Part shown: piece by piece, positions 13,290 through 24,139 of the stretch | Layout of the letters: each line of letters begins with the position of its first letter | Numbering within the stretch: the stretch's first letter is position 1 | NCBI GenBank assembly: GCA_003550325.1 | Contig: QKWP01000577.1 | Coordinates: 184,731 to 248,730 of the forward strand | DNA from: Gigaspora rosea | Lineage: Eukaryota > Glomeromycota > Glomeromycetes > Diversisporales > Gigasporaceae | Direction: 5' to 3' | Length of the DNA stretch: 64,000 bases | Position numbers and translations under genes: made by a program | The notes under the pieces: generated by a model | Told to the model about the DNA's origin: nothing | The model's input: only the letters and a program-made list of their open reading frames with translations | Database searches by the model: none

Positions 13290-14720
13290 TTAGTGAATCT
13301 GAAATATTTCGTATTCATTTACTAAAGAAATTTCAACATTATTAATTTCTGTTTCATATGCGTCATTATCACAACGACATGCATTTTGATCCTTAACAAA
13401 TTTTATCAAAATCATTAAACATTCGAAAATCATTACCGCAAAGTTTGCAACATAATAGTTCTTTCTTAAAAATAATGCATACTGTGGATTTTTCACTCGA
13501 CTTAAAATAGAATTTTGACTAGCGTCATTTTTCAATGAAAAATAATCTCTCCTGGCAATAAACATAATTGTAAGCAGAATTATTTCATGCAATTGAATTA
13601 TATCCTCCAAGAAATTTTCAATATTATAAGAACCTTTAACATTTGAAACAATAACAGTATTAGATTTCATATCACACAAATTCCAAAATGCATCTCTAGT
13701 AAAGACGAAGAAGTAATTTCGTATGGATTATTTAATGAATTATACAAGTTGATTTTTTTATCAATCCACGATGCAATTTCTGCTGCGTATTCTTCATTGA
13801 TAATTGTTGAAAATGGCTCTGGTAATACTATTTCTGAAATAATACGGAGTGGTAAAATAGTTGACGAAATTTGATAATTATAATTAGATGTCATAAATTT
13901 TTTAATCAAATCATTCCAAATATTTTTATCAATAATTTGTGAATATGGCAATAAAAAATTTGCACCATCGTCACTAGAAATTTGAAAGTATGGATAAAAA
14001 ATAAGCAATTTTATAGTGTTGTCTTAAAAGCTCTAAAATTTATAATCCCAAATTTTTATCTCTTCCATTTGCAAATCATCACGACTGATGAGTGAAACTA
14101 GTGCATACTCTTTAAGAGAAGTGAAATCTTCTGAATTAAAGGCGAGATTTGGATATTTTGCTACAATATTATTACACTAGTTTTGAAGTTCTTTGAGTTT
14201 ATTATTTTGAAAGCATGTTTTATAAATATGCGCAAATCAAGACCATAACCAGTGATCATTTGATTCGATTAAATGAATTTGAAGACATTCCAATAATTCT
14301 TTTAAAAGAAATTCTTCAGCTACTTGAATAAGTTCAAAAGAAACTGAGCGTCAAAATTCTCTAAAGAAACAAATCCGCCAAATATGTACCTTATATGTTT
14401 TTTAAATAATTAAGTTAAAAATATTGTAAAATAATTTGCATATAAACAAAAAATTATATCTTCATTTACTTGATAATAAATTCAAATTGCTGAATTGAAA
14501 TATTTGACTTTAAATTAATACTTGTAACGCTAACTGTATCCTTAGCAACCTTTAATACTTAGTTACGAAAATATAAAGATCTGTATTTTAAAATTACTGA
14601 ATGACATTTAAATTCCTTTGCATTTGAAGATTTTCACACTTTGATAATTACATTAAAATCTTCTTTGATTTCAAGAAGTTCTATGTAAAGTCTTCGTATT
14701 CTGGGTGTGAGATAACACAG
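13290..14720 (-). pseudogene. BTB-BACK-TLDc domain protein, decayed (copy A)
   Basis: Read on the minus strand, about 14670-14490 gives EDFNVIIKV, then EFKCHSVILKYRSLYFRN, the core of a BTB domain. About 14340-14150 gives FELIQVAEEFLLKELLECL and the BACK-like YPNLAFNSEDFTSLKEYALV. 14008-13680 gives FQISSDDGANFLLPYSQIID and AAEIASWIDKK, the linker typical of Glomeromycotina BTB-TLDc proteins. 13679-13290 gives SLKNDASQNSILSRV and ends NEYEIFQIH, the TLDc C-terminus. In-frame stops (for example after IIKV and FRN) and several frameshifts break it. Such proteins usually act as cullin-3 adaptor-like or oxidation-resistance-type factors; any role here is lost. It is divergent from the Sel1-kinase gene, about 1.4 kb away. 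Confidence 0.88.
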
Positions 14721-14929
14721 AAGGAAATTTCGATGTAAGTGACAATTAATGTTTCTTTTATGTAAAAAACAGATCATAGATGAGTTATAAAAAATTGTCG
14801 ACAATTTTTATACAAAATTGATCACTGATTTACGGGTCTCTGAAAAAAAAGTTGCAAACATCACCCATAATTAGTTAATCTCTCACTGCATCGCGGTATA
14901 TTGCCGTTTTTCGCATATTGTTATTGGTG

Positions 14930-15320
14930 AATATTACTCTTTTTTTTTTTTTTTTGCGATATTAATTTCTTTACTAAGGTATCGCAGATTATTTTCATTA
15001 CTAATAAAATTTTAAGTTCATCGAAATTTGACATAATACCACGACATAGCTTCATTAGATAATTTGATATTTGTATCTCAAAAACATGGTCAGCATTATA
15101 TAAATTGTCATCAACTTTAAATTCGTAATTATTTTCAGTTATGTTATCATTTAGGATTTTTTGGCTACCGTCCTTGAGTTATCATGTATGTAAGAGTTTA
15201 CATCAGAATTTGTGGCAACATCATTATTATTTGTAGTTTTAAAATTTGCGGCACTTAAACAAGTTGATATTGGTTTCGGTATCGGTGCCACTGGTGTTGC
15301 TGTCCATTTCTCCAAATATC
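14930..15320 (-). pseudogene. Conserved coding-like remnant between BTB gene and kinase
   Basis: On the minus strand a frame of about 65 codons (NNYEFKVDDNLYNADHVFE ... KIICDTLVKKL) is open, preceded in another frame by WTATPVAPIPKPISTCLSA. The second segment is nearly unchanged in block B (62400-62460), better than its surroundings, which suggests past coding constraint. I do not recognise the family. The helical segment ending ICDTLVKKL is loosely like the N-terminal helical domains found before some Glomeromycotina kinases, but this is weak. Confidence 0.35.
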
Positions 15321-15484
15321 ATTACAGATATTTAAATATAATAGATATGAAACAATTCTTTAATGTAATTTTTAAAACTTAGAATTTCTTGTATCTGATC
15401 ATCAAAGTCGGATGATTTGATAGGCAAGATTTTAAAAGGGATTAATATATTTCTTAAAGAAAATGACTATTCGGATATATTGTT

Positions 15485-16147
15485 ATAATTCACTTATGCA
15501 ATTTATGAAATTGATTATTCTGAAAGTTTTTATGACAAATATTTGCGAAATGAAACGAAACAATGAGAATGTTCTTTAATGAAGTAGAATTCAATATTAT
15601 TAAGGCGCATTGACTTAAAAATAAATGACGCATCTTATTTTTTCAACAAAATTACTTCTTCGTATATATATGTATCTTAATTAAATTATTAAAGTAATAT
15701 AATTAAAGTTTTTGGTTTATCTTTTATATTTTTTATACAAATCAATGCCGTAATAAAGAAAAGTTTAACGAAATTTAAACATTACTAATGTCGAATGAGT
15801 TTCGGAGTTAATTTTTTCTATTGTTGAAAAAAATCTAATGATTGTCTGAAACAAACATTTCAATTTAGCTCATTGCTAATGCTGCCTCAAGTAGTCTACA
15901 TGCAGGATTAACTCTAATGCCTAATATATACAATAATTTCTAACGCTAAAATAGCTTTTTTTTTTTTGAAAAGGAATGATTAACGATAATATGAAAATGA
16001 ATGTTTTAAATCGCTATGATTAACATCTCAATATGTCAAGTTACACTGCGCATGCAGTAATTGCATCTAAAAATACTGTATATAAATTTGTACGCACGTA
16101 CAGCACATTACACAAATTCCGCCTCAACACTCTTTTCCTGCATCAAA
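15485..16147 (+). promoter_or_regulatory. Upstream region of Sel1-kinase copy 1, with TATA box
   Basis: This roughly 650-bp segment is repeated upstream of every Sel1-kinase copy in the window. Conserved landmarks are TATTTGCGAAATGAAACGAAA, GTAGAATTCAATATTATTA, a poly-T run near 15955-15968, and TTAACGATAATATGAAAA. The core promoter is TGCATCTAAAAAT followed by TATATAAA at 16079-16086, about 62 bp before the ATG. Between them is CTCAACACTCTTTTCCTGC, also conserved. The TATA box lies after the first possible in-frame ATG (16061), which is why I use the ATG at 16148. Confidence 0.7.
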
Positions 16148-18088
16148 ATGTCAAATTATAATAATATATTTGAAAAGCAGAGTGAAAAAATCGATAGTTC
16201 ATCAAATATTACCCAAATAGCCAACAATATTACCCAATTGTATTTAAAAGATAACAATTTACAGGATCTTTCACAAGATTTTCGAAATGAAATTGTCAAA
16301 GAAATGTGTAATCTTTATAATGATGAAATATTGAAAGGCGGAGGTTCTGAACCAGTTCTTGAGAAGTTAGAACAATTACTAGTAAAAAAGAAGCTAAATA
16401 CAGTTAATATTATCGATTTTTGCTTAGATTATCAAACCAATCCAACGATTCAACTCGTTCTTGCAAGTTGCTATTATTATGGTAAATGGGTTGAAAAAGA
16501 TGAACACAAAGCATTCAATTATTACCAAAAATTAACAGAAATGAATAATTCCCAAGGAACATTTAGCCTCGGTGTCTGTTACAAATATGGAAATGGAGTT
16601 GAAAAGGATGAACGTAAGGCATTAATTTATTACCAAAAATCTGCAGAGATGGGAAACGCTTGTGGAACATATAACGTTGGATGTTGTTATCGAGATGGAA
16701 TTGGAGTTGAAAAGGATAATCATAAAGCATTTATTTATTATCAAAAATCTGCAGAGATGGGTCACGCTAGTGGAACATATAATGTTGGATCTTGTTATCT
16801 AAATGGAATTGGAGTTGACAAAGATGAAAAAAAAGCCTTTGAATATTTTAAAAAAGCTGCAGATATTGGTAATGTTAGCGCAATTTCACAAGTAGGTGAC
16901 TGTTATCGAAATGGAATCGGAGTACCAAGAGATATACAGCGGGCTAATCATTGGTATCGAATAGAAAGAGGTGTAAATAAGATAAACAAATTATCATATG
17001 AGAATATTGATGATAATTTGAAAAAAATACTAGACGATGAAAAATATCAACTATCATGGATTCCTTATAATGAATTTCAAAATATAAGAGAAATAGGAAA
17101 AGGTGGATTCGCGACTGTATATTATGCATATTGGCTTGATAAAAATAGGGGTCTTTGGACACCAATTGCACTTAAATTGATTCATGGTTCAAATGAATGT
17201 AATCAAGAATTTGTTGAAGAGGTAATATTTATGCAATCAAGAATTTATTAATGAAATAATACTAATGTTTTGTTTTTTATTTAATTATATTTGAAAACAT
17301 ATTGCGAAATCGGATACGAAAATCCATCATTCTTAAAATGTTATGGAATATCAAGAGATGATAAATCGAAAGATTATATTATCGTTTTGAAATATGCGAG
17401 TAAAGGCTCATTGCGCCAAAATCTTAAGTCGGTAGCACAAATGAAATGGATAGATAAATTAAATGTGTTGTATAGTATTGCCTCAGACCTTGAATCGATC
17501 CATTCTCAAGAATTGATTCATCGAGATTTACATTCCGGAAATATTTTGCAAGATCATTTACATAGTGCTTACATTACAGATTTAGGACTTTCAGCATCAT
17601 CTAATATGAAACAAAAAGAAGGAATTAATGGTGTTATGTCATATGTAGCACCTGAAGTTCTAATGGGTCAAGCATTCACACAAGCGGCAGATATCTTCAG
17701 CTTTGGAGTTATTATGTATGAGGTTTCAACTGGAAGAAGAGCATTTGATGGTGAACCTTTCGATACTAAACTTGCAGTAAAAATTTGTCAGGGAAAAAGA
17801 CCAGAATTTGATAAGGGAATACACGTACCTGAATGTTACGTTGAATTAGCTAAGGAATGCATGGACCAAGATCAAAATAAACGACCCACAGCAACTGAGA
17901 TTGGTAGCATAATTTGTCATTGGCTTTATGAAATGAAAAAGGATAATAATAATGTAATTAAAAAACGTTTCTTGGAAGCCGATAAAATTGAACTTAATGT
18001 TGAATCACCAAAACATCCGAATCACATATATACCAGCAAACTCATCAATACGCAAGAGATAACAAGCAAGTTAAATTTACATTCATAA
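16148..18088 (+). CDS. Sel1-repeat/TKL kinase fusion, copy 1 (best preserved; acceptor site mutated)
   Basis: Two exons, 16148-17221 and 17291-18088, give a 623-residue protein. Residues 1-100 are a helical N-terminus. Residues about 103-275 hold roughly five Sel1-like repeats of 36 residues (pattern AFxYYQKSAEMGxxxGTYNVG, CYxxGxGVEKDxxKA). The kinase domain follows: Gly loop GKGGFATV (317-324), lysine in ALKLI (343), HRDLHSGNIL (435-444), DLG in place of DFG (455-457), APE (478-480), RP near 556. All residues needed for catalysis are present; DLG occurs in other TKL kinases of this lineage. Sel1 arrays usually bind proteins, so this is probably a cytoplasmic signalling kinase with its own scaffold. 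I start at 16148 because all four paralogues share this MSNY/MSSY start. The 3' splice site reads AT instead of AG, so the full protein may not be made. Unspliced, translation stops at 17251 after most of the Sel1 part and the Gly loop. Confidence 0.85.
17222..17290 (+). other. Intron of Sel1-kinase copy 1 with lost AG acceptor
   Basis: The donor GAG|GTAATATT and branch-like ATACTAAT match the paralogues. The end reads TTTAATTATAT|TTGAAAAC, whereas copies 3 and 4 (45047, 56345) read TTTAATTATAG before the same exon and copy 2 (40561) also ends in TATAG. The first AG dinucleotides downstream (17355, 17357, 17372, 17400, 17405) all put exon 2 out of frame. Confidence 0.85.
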
Positions 18089-18109
18089 CGATTTATAAAT
18101 CAATTCTCT

Positions 18110-18275
18110 TTTCTTTTTTTTTTTTACCAAAAATTATTAAAAGAAAGAGCAATAAAATATAATTTTTTTTTTTTGCCAAAATTGTTAAAAGAAAGAGCAT
18201 ATATATATATATTTTTTTTTTTTTTTACTCAAAAATTGTTAAAAGAAAGAGCAATAAAATATAATTTATTTAAAA
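18110..18275 (+). repeat. Triplicated 3' UTR segment with poly(A) signals
   Basis: Three tandem units of about 55-60 bp follow the stop codon. Each has a T run, then AAAATTRTTAAAAGAAAGAGC, and units 1 and 3 have AATAAAATATAATTT. The other kinase copies have only one such unit, so the triplication is private to copy 1 and may offer alternative polyadenylation sites. Confidence 0.75.
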
Positions 18276-18485
18276 AAACCTTTTCATTTGCCTTTGTATA
18301 AAATGAACTGGACATTATTCAACTGAACTCGATAAGTTTTTGAATACAGCATTTTTGATTTGTAAATGTTTAACCAATTTCATAATGTTTATTTCTTTCA
18401 TATATTATATTATTGCAAAGAATAGCTTTATATATATATATTTTTTGATATTTTATATTAAAGATGAAAGTTTTCTTTCTATCTT

Positions 18486-19345
18486 TATAACTCAATTCTG
18501 GGTTCGTGCGTTTTAACGTTTTTGATTGGTCGTATTTGGAAAAATGTGACCTGAATGTGGGAAAAACTTGCATAATTTAAGTAAGATGAGTAATTATTAC
18601 AAAATTCCCGTGATAATCTGCAATTATTGCGACATTTTGATCATTAGCATTAATGTCGTCATGGATTAATCATCAATACGTAAAGTCAAAAATAATAAGT
18701 TTTGTAACATGATTTTTATAATAACCGGTAACAGAATTTTTACAGTAACTTACAACTGTTTTCAAAACGGCGTGGTAAGATGTACCATGGAGAATTAACG
18801 ATACTTCTCGATTTTTAATTTTACTAAGCAGGATTTTCAAATTCTTCATATGGAAATCGTTTTCCACATCTTTTTGAAAACAGCTGTAACAGTCCCAATG
18901 CAACCCTTCTTTTTTTTTTTTATAACTCAATTCTGGGTTCGTGCGCTTTAACGTTTTTGATTGGTCGTATCTGAAAAATATGACCTGAATGTGCGTAATT
19001 TACGTAAGATGAGTAATTATTACAAAATTCCCGTGATGATCTGCAATTATTGCGACATTTTGATCATTTGCATTAATGTCGTCATGGATTGATCATCAAT
19101 ACTTAAAATCGAGAATAATAAGTTTTGCAACATGATTTTTATAATAACAGAATTTTCACAGTATCTTACAACTGTTTTCAAAAAGGCGTAGAAAGATGCA
19201 GATTACTGTACCGTGGAGAATTAATGATAGTTCTCGATTTTTACTAAGCAGAATTTCCAAATTCTTCGATTCCCTGTATGGGCATATGGAAATCGTTTTC
19301 ACATCTTTTTGAAAACAGCTGTAACAGTCCCAATACAACCCTAAC
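18486..19345. repeat. 435-bp tandem duplication of the Helitron 1 5' end
   Basis: TATAACTCAATTCTGGGTTC at 18486 recurs at 18921, and both copies run to a matching CAGCTGTAACAGTCCCAAT. The first copy carries an extra T run at its end (about 18908-18920). A repeated 5' terminus resembles that in Helitron 2, where the terminal segment is also multiplied. Confidence 0.85.
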
Positions 19346-20460
19346 TATATACTACAATGTGTTACTAGAATTTTTTTGCGATAGAAATTACATTATTTTA
19401 CGTTAGTAAGCAATTTCTATAACAGAATTTTGTGTTTTACTGAAATAGCAAGTTTCGCAATAGAATTTTTATGGTAATTAATGATTATTCCAATGCAAAC
19501 GAACTTGACCTTACCAAATACTGTGATCACTAGAATAACTCAATCTTGACTGCATACTATGTGTACTGGAATAACGAGTAGGTTTTGTAATAAAATTTTT
19601 TACAGTAATACCAATGCAAGCTAATTCAACTTAATTATATATTATGATCTTTGAAATAGTAAGCAAGATTCGTACCAATTTTTTACATTAGTTCATGATA
19701 GAAATCATAATAATTCCCATGTGTGCTATCGCCACCAAAATAATAAATAGATTCGGAATAGCAGAGGTTTTTTTCGATTTTTAATGGCCGTTCTACCTTA
19801 TTTTAGTGTGTCAGGATGTGTCAAGTATAGCCTGGATTTGCATGAAGAGAGTATCTTCATACTTTGCGAATACAAGGTAAAATTTCTAATTATGTTCTAT
19901 GATTGAAAATCTTATTTTGCATTCGAAACGTAGGAAAGTGCTCTTCTCATGCAAATCCGATCTATAATCGACACACTCCGAAGCACTAAACAAGGTAGAA
20001 TGGCTGTTAAAAATTGAAAAAGACCTTTGTTTTTTATAACATGTAATAGAAATCTAATACAGGCTTAACCTTTACTAAGGTTTGTAACAGAATTTTTTAC
20101 AGTAACTCACAATAGAAATTACAATTGCAATACAAACCTCAATTTTAACCACACACTATGTATCACTGATATAGCAGGTTTTGTTAAAGTAACTTCTACA
20201 AGTTCAACCCAACCTTAACCATGTACTGTATATCGCTGGAATGAGTATGTTTTTACCAGAATTTTTACAATAATTCACAATAGAGATCATGATAATTTTA
20301 ATGCAAACAACTCAAATATATGCTGTGTTCGCCAGAATAGAAGGCATGTTTTATAAAGTACTCACGTTAGAAATTACGATAATTCCAATACAAAACTAAC
20401 ACAATTACATACTATATAACAGATTTTACAATAGCTCACAATAGAAATCTTTTTTAATTG
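19345..20460 (-). repeat. Minisatellite core of Helitron 1
   Basis: Diverged copies of the ~80-110 bp unit described at 21840-23345, here in the reverse window orientation. Relative to each element's hairpin end, the unit direction is the same in all three Helitrons. Interrupted by the MITE at 19763-20028. Confidence 0.75.
19763..20028. mobile_element. Foldback MITE, family 1, copy 2
   Basis: Arms AGAGGTTTTTTTCGATTTTT ... and ... AAAATTGAAAAAGACCTTT match the element at 1150-1348. This copy has a longer centre (about 19875-19935) and is nested in the Helitron 1 minisatellite, so it inserted later. Confidence 0.85.
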
Positions 20461-20814
20461 GGCGAAGTATTTAAGGTAAGCAATTAATTTTTATCCATAC
20501 TGACTTAGTACGTGTATGAACCTAATGATCATTCATTAAACGAAGTTAATAATTTCAATTTTTTTATTACCAAAAATTAAAAAATATATTATTGATATTA
20601 GAGTATCAACCTAATGTACCTGTTAGCAGTGGTACTACAGTACTTTCCAGATAGTCATCTTTTTGAAAATTAAGGGTAGCCCGATTTAGAGTAAGAGTTA
20701 TATTTAACTATTCTGTTAATATCATTTAACTCATTTTTAATGAAAAATTACAGATTCCTGATCAAGCTCGAAATTTTTATGATTTTCGTGGCGGAGCCAC
20801 GGGTCGGACGCTAG

Positions 20815-21001
20815 TATATTATGATGTATTATTTTTAATGGATGGGCGTTTCTTTTATATGTTATTGTAAAGGACGAGTCTCATGACCTTGACAATTATG
20901 TATTAATAAAATACCTTTAAAGAATGATGACCAAAATATGGCAACAGAGTTTTCATGTTTCAAAATTTTGGTACACGAAGATTTTATAAATCTTGACACA
21001 G
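20815..21001. other. Fragment of kinase copy 1 spacer between two insertions
   Basis: Includes GGACGAGTCTCATGACCTTG and GACCAAAATATGGCAACA, and is colinear with 57365-57556 (downstream of copy 4) and 41600-41775 (copy 2). It is the original 3' flank of copy 1 and resumes at 33064. Confidence 0.8.
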
Positions 21002-21839
21002 TGTTACTATCGAAAAATGGGAGAGCGTCAGATTAGAGGGCCAGATTTAGGTCAGCGATAGTAAACAAGAGAAGGAATACATTTATGAATATAGGGAAAA
21101 GGGGTTCAAGAGGAAACAATATACCGGTAAAAATAAATGAAAGTCAAGAGATACGATATAATAAACATTCATTAAGAAAACTTTATTATAAAGGAGGAGT
21201 CATTAAGATAATATCTAATGCTATCTAATACCTAATGCTTGCTTAGATCTAACCTAATGATACATGAAGAGCGAACACATTGGTTTATATACATGTTCGA
21301 TACACATAATTAATTAAACTACACAATTGTCGGATCAACTTCCGATATTACTAATCTTTAATTCCCTCAACACCAATAAACTTCTCTTTGCATTACTATC
21401 TACATTAAGACATTACACCCGAAACATTAATTTCGAAATCTGCTTTACTAACTCATCAGGCTGGCAGATTTCGATAATATTTAAAGGCTTCACGCGCTTA
21501 GTATTGTTCAGCCATCGAACCAATTCAACTTCACGCGTCACAGATTAATCTAGTATGGAATTCGGGTATGGTAATTATACGTATCTATAGAAGGACAAAT
21601 ATAGAAATTGTGATAATTATAATAGTAATAAGAAAGATCCATAAATGGTAATAACGTAGGTAAGTATAGAGAAACAAATTAGGATATAATTAGTAACAAG
21701 GTGGGATTATAGGACGATCGGAATTAATTATTACTAGCGTAACAGGTGGCGCGTAGCGCCACCATTTTATTCATTACATTTGTAGTAACATATATAGTAT
21801 AAATTGAAATTATCATAATTTCACTGTAAAAAAACATGT

Positions 21840-23345
21840 TTTTTTATCATATAAGTTATTAAGCAAAAACTGTTACAAACTTAACATTATTCTGGTGATA
21901 CACATTATGTAAGTAAGGCTAAATTAGTTTGTATTGGAATTAACATAAATTCTATCATATGATACTGTAAAAGATACTGTTACAGATCTTCCTATTCTGT
22001 CAATGCACAGTACATGATTAAAGGTTTCATTAGAATTATTGTAATTGCTACTATAAAAATTCTGTTATAGAACTTAATTATTCTAGTGATGTATGGTATT
22101 GGTTAAAGTTGAGTTAAATTTTACTGAGAGCTATTATAAAAATTTTTTACTCACTATTCTGGTAACACATAGCGTGTAGTTAAGGTTAGTTAATTGTATT
22201 AGAAATAATTTAATATTATAATAAGACAAAGTAAAAAATCTGTTATAGAGCTTGCTATTCTGGTGATATAGTAAGTGGTTAAAGTTGAGTTAGTTTGCAT
22301 TAGAATTATTATGTTTTCTATTATTAGTTACTTTAAAATATTCTGTTATGGAATTTGCTATCTCAGTGATACAATATATAATTAAAGCTGAGTAATTGGC
22401 ACTAAAATTATGATAATTTCTTTTGTAATCAACTATAAAAAATTCTGTTGCAGAACTTACTTGCTATTTTGGTGATACAATATAGTTGAGTTTGTTTCAT
22501 TCAAATTACTGTTATTTCTATTAAGAGTTATTGTATAATTTTTACTTGCTATTCTAGTGACACATAGTATATGGTTAAGATTGAATTAGTCTATTGTAGT
22601 TACTGTAAAAAATTCTTTTACTGAACTTGCTATTCTGATGATACAATTATGTGGTTAAGGTTGAAATAGTATGTATTCATTGTGAAATTACTAAAAAATA
22701 CATAACTTACTTGTATTTCAGTGATGCATATGCAGCTAAATTGGGTTGGTTTCATTAGATAATCATGATTTCTATCAAGAATTACTGTGAAAATTTCTGT
22801 TTCAAACTTGCTATCCTAATAATACATAACTGGTAGTATGTGAATCAGACTGAGTTAGTTAACATTGTAGGGTATTGTAAAAAATTTAGTTACAGAATTA
22901 TTATTCCAGTGATGCAGTATATGACAAAGGTTGAATTGGTTAGCATTGTAAAATTACCAGAAAATTCTGTTGCAGAGCTACTTGCTATCTCAAAAACACA
23001 CAGTATATACAGCAATTAAGTTAAGCTAGTTTGCATTAAGAGTTACTATAAAAAAGTTTATTACAGAACTTACTATTCTAGTGAGGTATAAGGGTAGTTC
23101 AGAGTTAGTTAATTTGCATTAGAATTATCATAATTTTTATCATCATTGCTATGAAAAATTCTGTTACAAAAATTACTTACTATTCTAATAATATACAGTA
23201 TGTGGTTAAAATTGAGTTGACTTGCATTAAAATGATTATATAAGCATCTGTAAAAAATTATGTACAGAGCTCATTATTCTGGTGACAAAATTTGCAGCTA
23301 AAGTTGAGCAAATTATCCTAATTTCTATCAATTCATATACTGATG
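21840..23345 (+). repeat. Degenerate minisatellite, ~80-110 bp unit
   Basis: A recurring pattern in order: GTTACAGAACTTACTTGC, TATTCTGGTGATACACAGTA, TGGTTAAGGTTGAGTTAG, TTTGCATTGGAATTATCATG, ATTTCTATCATGAGTTACTG, TAAAAAATTCT. Successive TATTCTGG anchors are about 80 to 110 bp apart and units are strongly diverged. No open frame is conserved between units. It is the body of Helitron 2. Confidence 0.85.
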
Positions 23346-24139
23346 TAGAGATTGGACCCATTATCCACTCATCCGGATATCCCTACAGCCAACCCGTATC
23401 CGGATGCTATAATTGTTTCATGGATAAAAACTGTTATCCGCCAGTTTCCAAAAGGGTAACCTAATGGGTATCTGCGGGTATCTGCGTGTATCTGCAGGTA
23501 TCCGTGGAGTTCCCGCGGGTCCTGCAGTTATCAGTGTATAAGTAACCTGTGCATCATTAACATCAGAAAATAAATAAAAAAACATAGTGATTATCTGTTA
23601 TCTTCGCTTTCTTATTAGTTTTTTTTTTCTTATTTGTTTTTTATTTTTTTTTATTTGTTTCGATTTCTTTTATTTTTCTAGTTTTTAGTCTGTTGTTTTT
23701 TTTATTAATATAATAATATTCTTAACTTTATACCCGGGTCTAGATCTTCACTCCTCAGCTCCGTTACACATTCTGGGTAACCCACAAAAGATTGACGATC
23801 ATAAAAAGTAAATAGTTTTTTTTTGTTACTCTTTTTGCTTTTTTTTCATATTAAAAACATTTCTGATTTTGTGGTTTTCTCGGAGTTTCTCTGGTGTTCC
23901 CCGGCTCGTGTGGTGATTATACGGTGTTTTTGTGACTTGATGGCATTCTTGTTGCACATTTTTGTAGTGAAAGACGACATTTTTTGTGATAATTCAACGG
24001 CTAACTCTTGTAGTGTTTCAACGGCGCTCTTGTGGTAACTTGACGGTATTCTTGTATAGTGTTCTTTGCATTGATTCAACACAGTGATTCTACGGTAATG
24101 AAAAAACCTAATAAAGGTAATTTTATTTGATTTTGATGT

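Larger units (their letters stand above)
12040..16147. repeat. Block A of a segmental duplication (other copy 59430-63150)
   Basis: From ATTAAAATACATTGGCATTT near 12058 onward the sequence is colinear with 59430-63150, through the BTB-TLDc pseudogene and the divergent promoter region. A shorter third copy begins inside the BTB 5' region at about 38140. The copies differ by substitutions and many small indels. The block ends in a Sel1-kinase start codon here, but not in copy B. Confidence 0.85.
18482..20814 (+). mobile_element. Non-autonomous Helitron 1 with minisatellite core
   Basis: The element starts TCTTTATAACTCAATTCTGG after an A (18481) and ends CTAG before a T (20815). A perfect 6-bp hairpin CGTGGC-GGA-GCCACG lies at 20787-20801, nine bases before CTAG. 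This is the canonical Helitron layout: 5' TC, 3' hairpin then CTRR, insertion between A and T with no target duplication. The insertion is proven by paralogous spacers: the flanks joined (CTTTCTA|TATATTATGATG) match the uninterrupted sequence at about 57366-57395. Inside are a duplicated 5' end, diverged ~100-bp repeats and a nested MITE. No Rep or helicase coding is present. Confidence 0.88.

Noticed and set aside
16061-16147. Upstream in-frame ATG extending kinase copy 1 by 29 residues
   Set aside because: It lies before the conserved TATATAAA box, and the paralogues do not keep the extension; all start at the MSNY/MSSY Met.
17222-17290. U12-type (AT-AC) intron explaining the AT end
   Set aside because: The donor is GTAATA and the paralogues are ordinary GT-AG, so AG loss is the simpler explanation.
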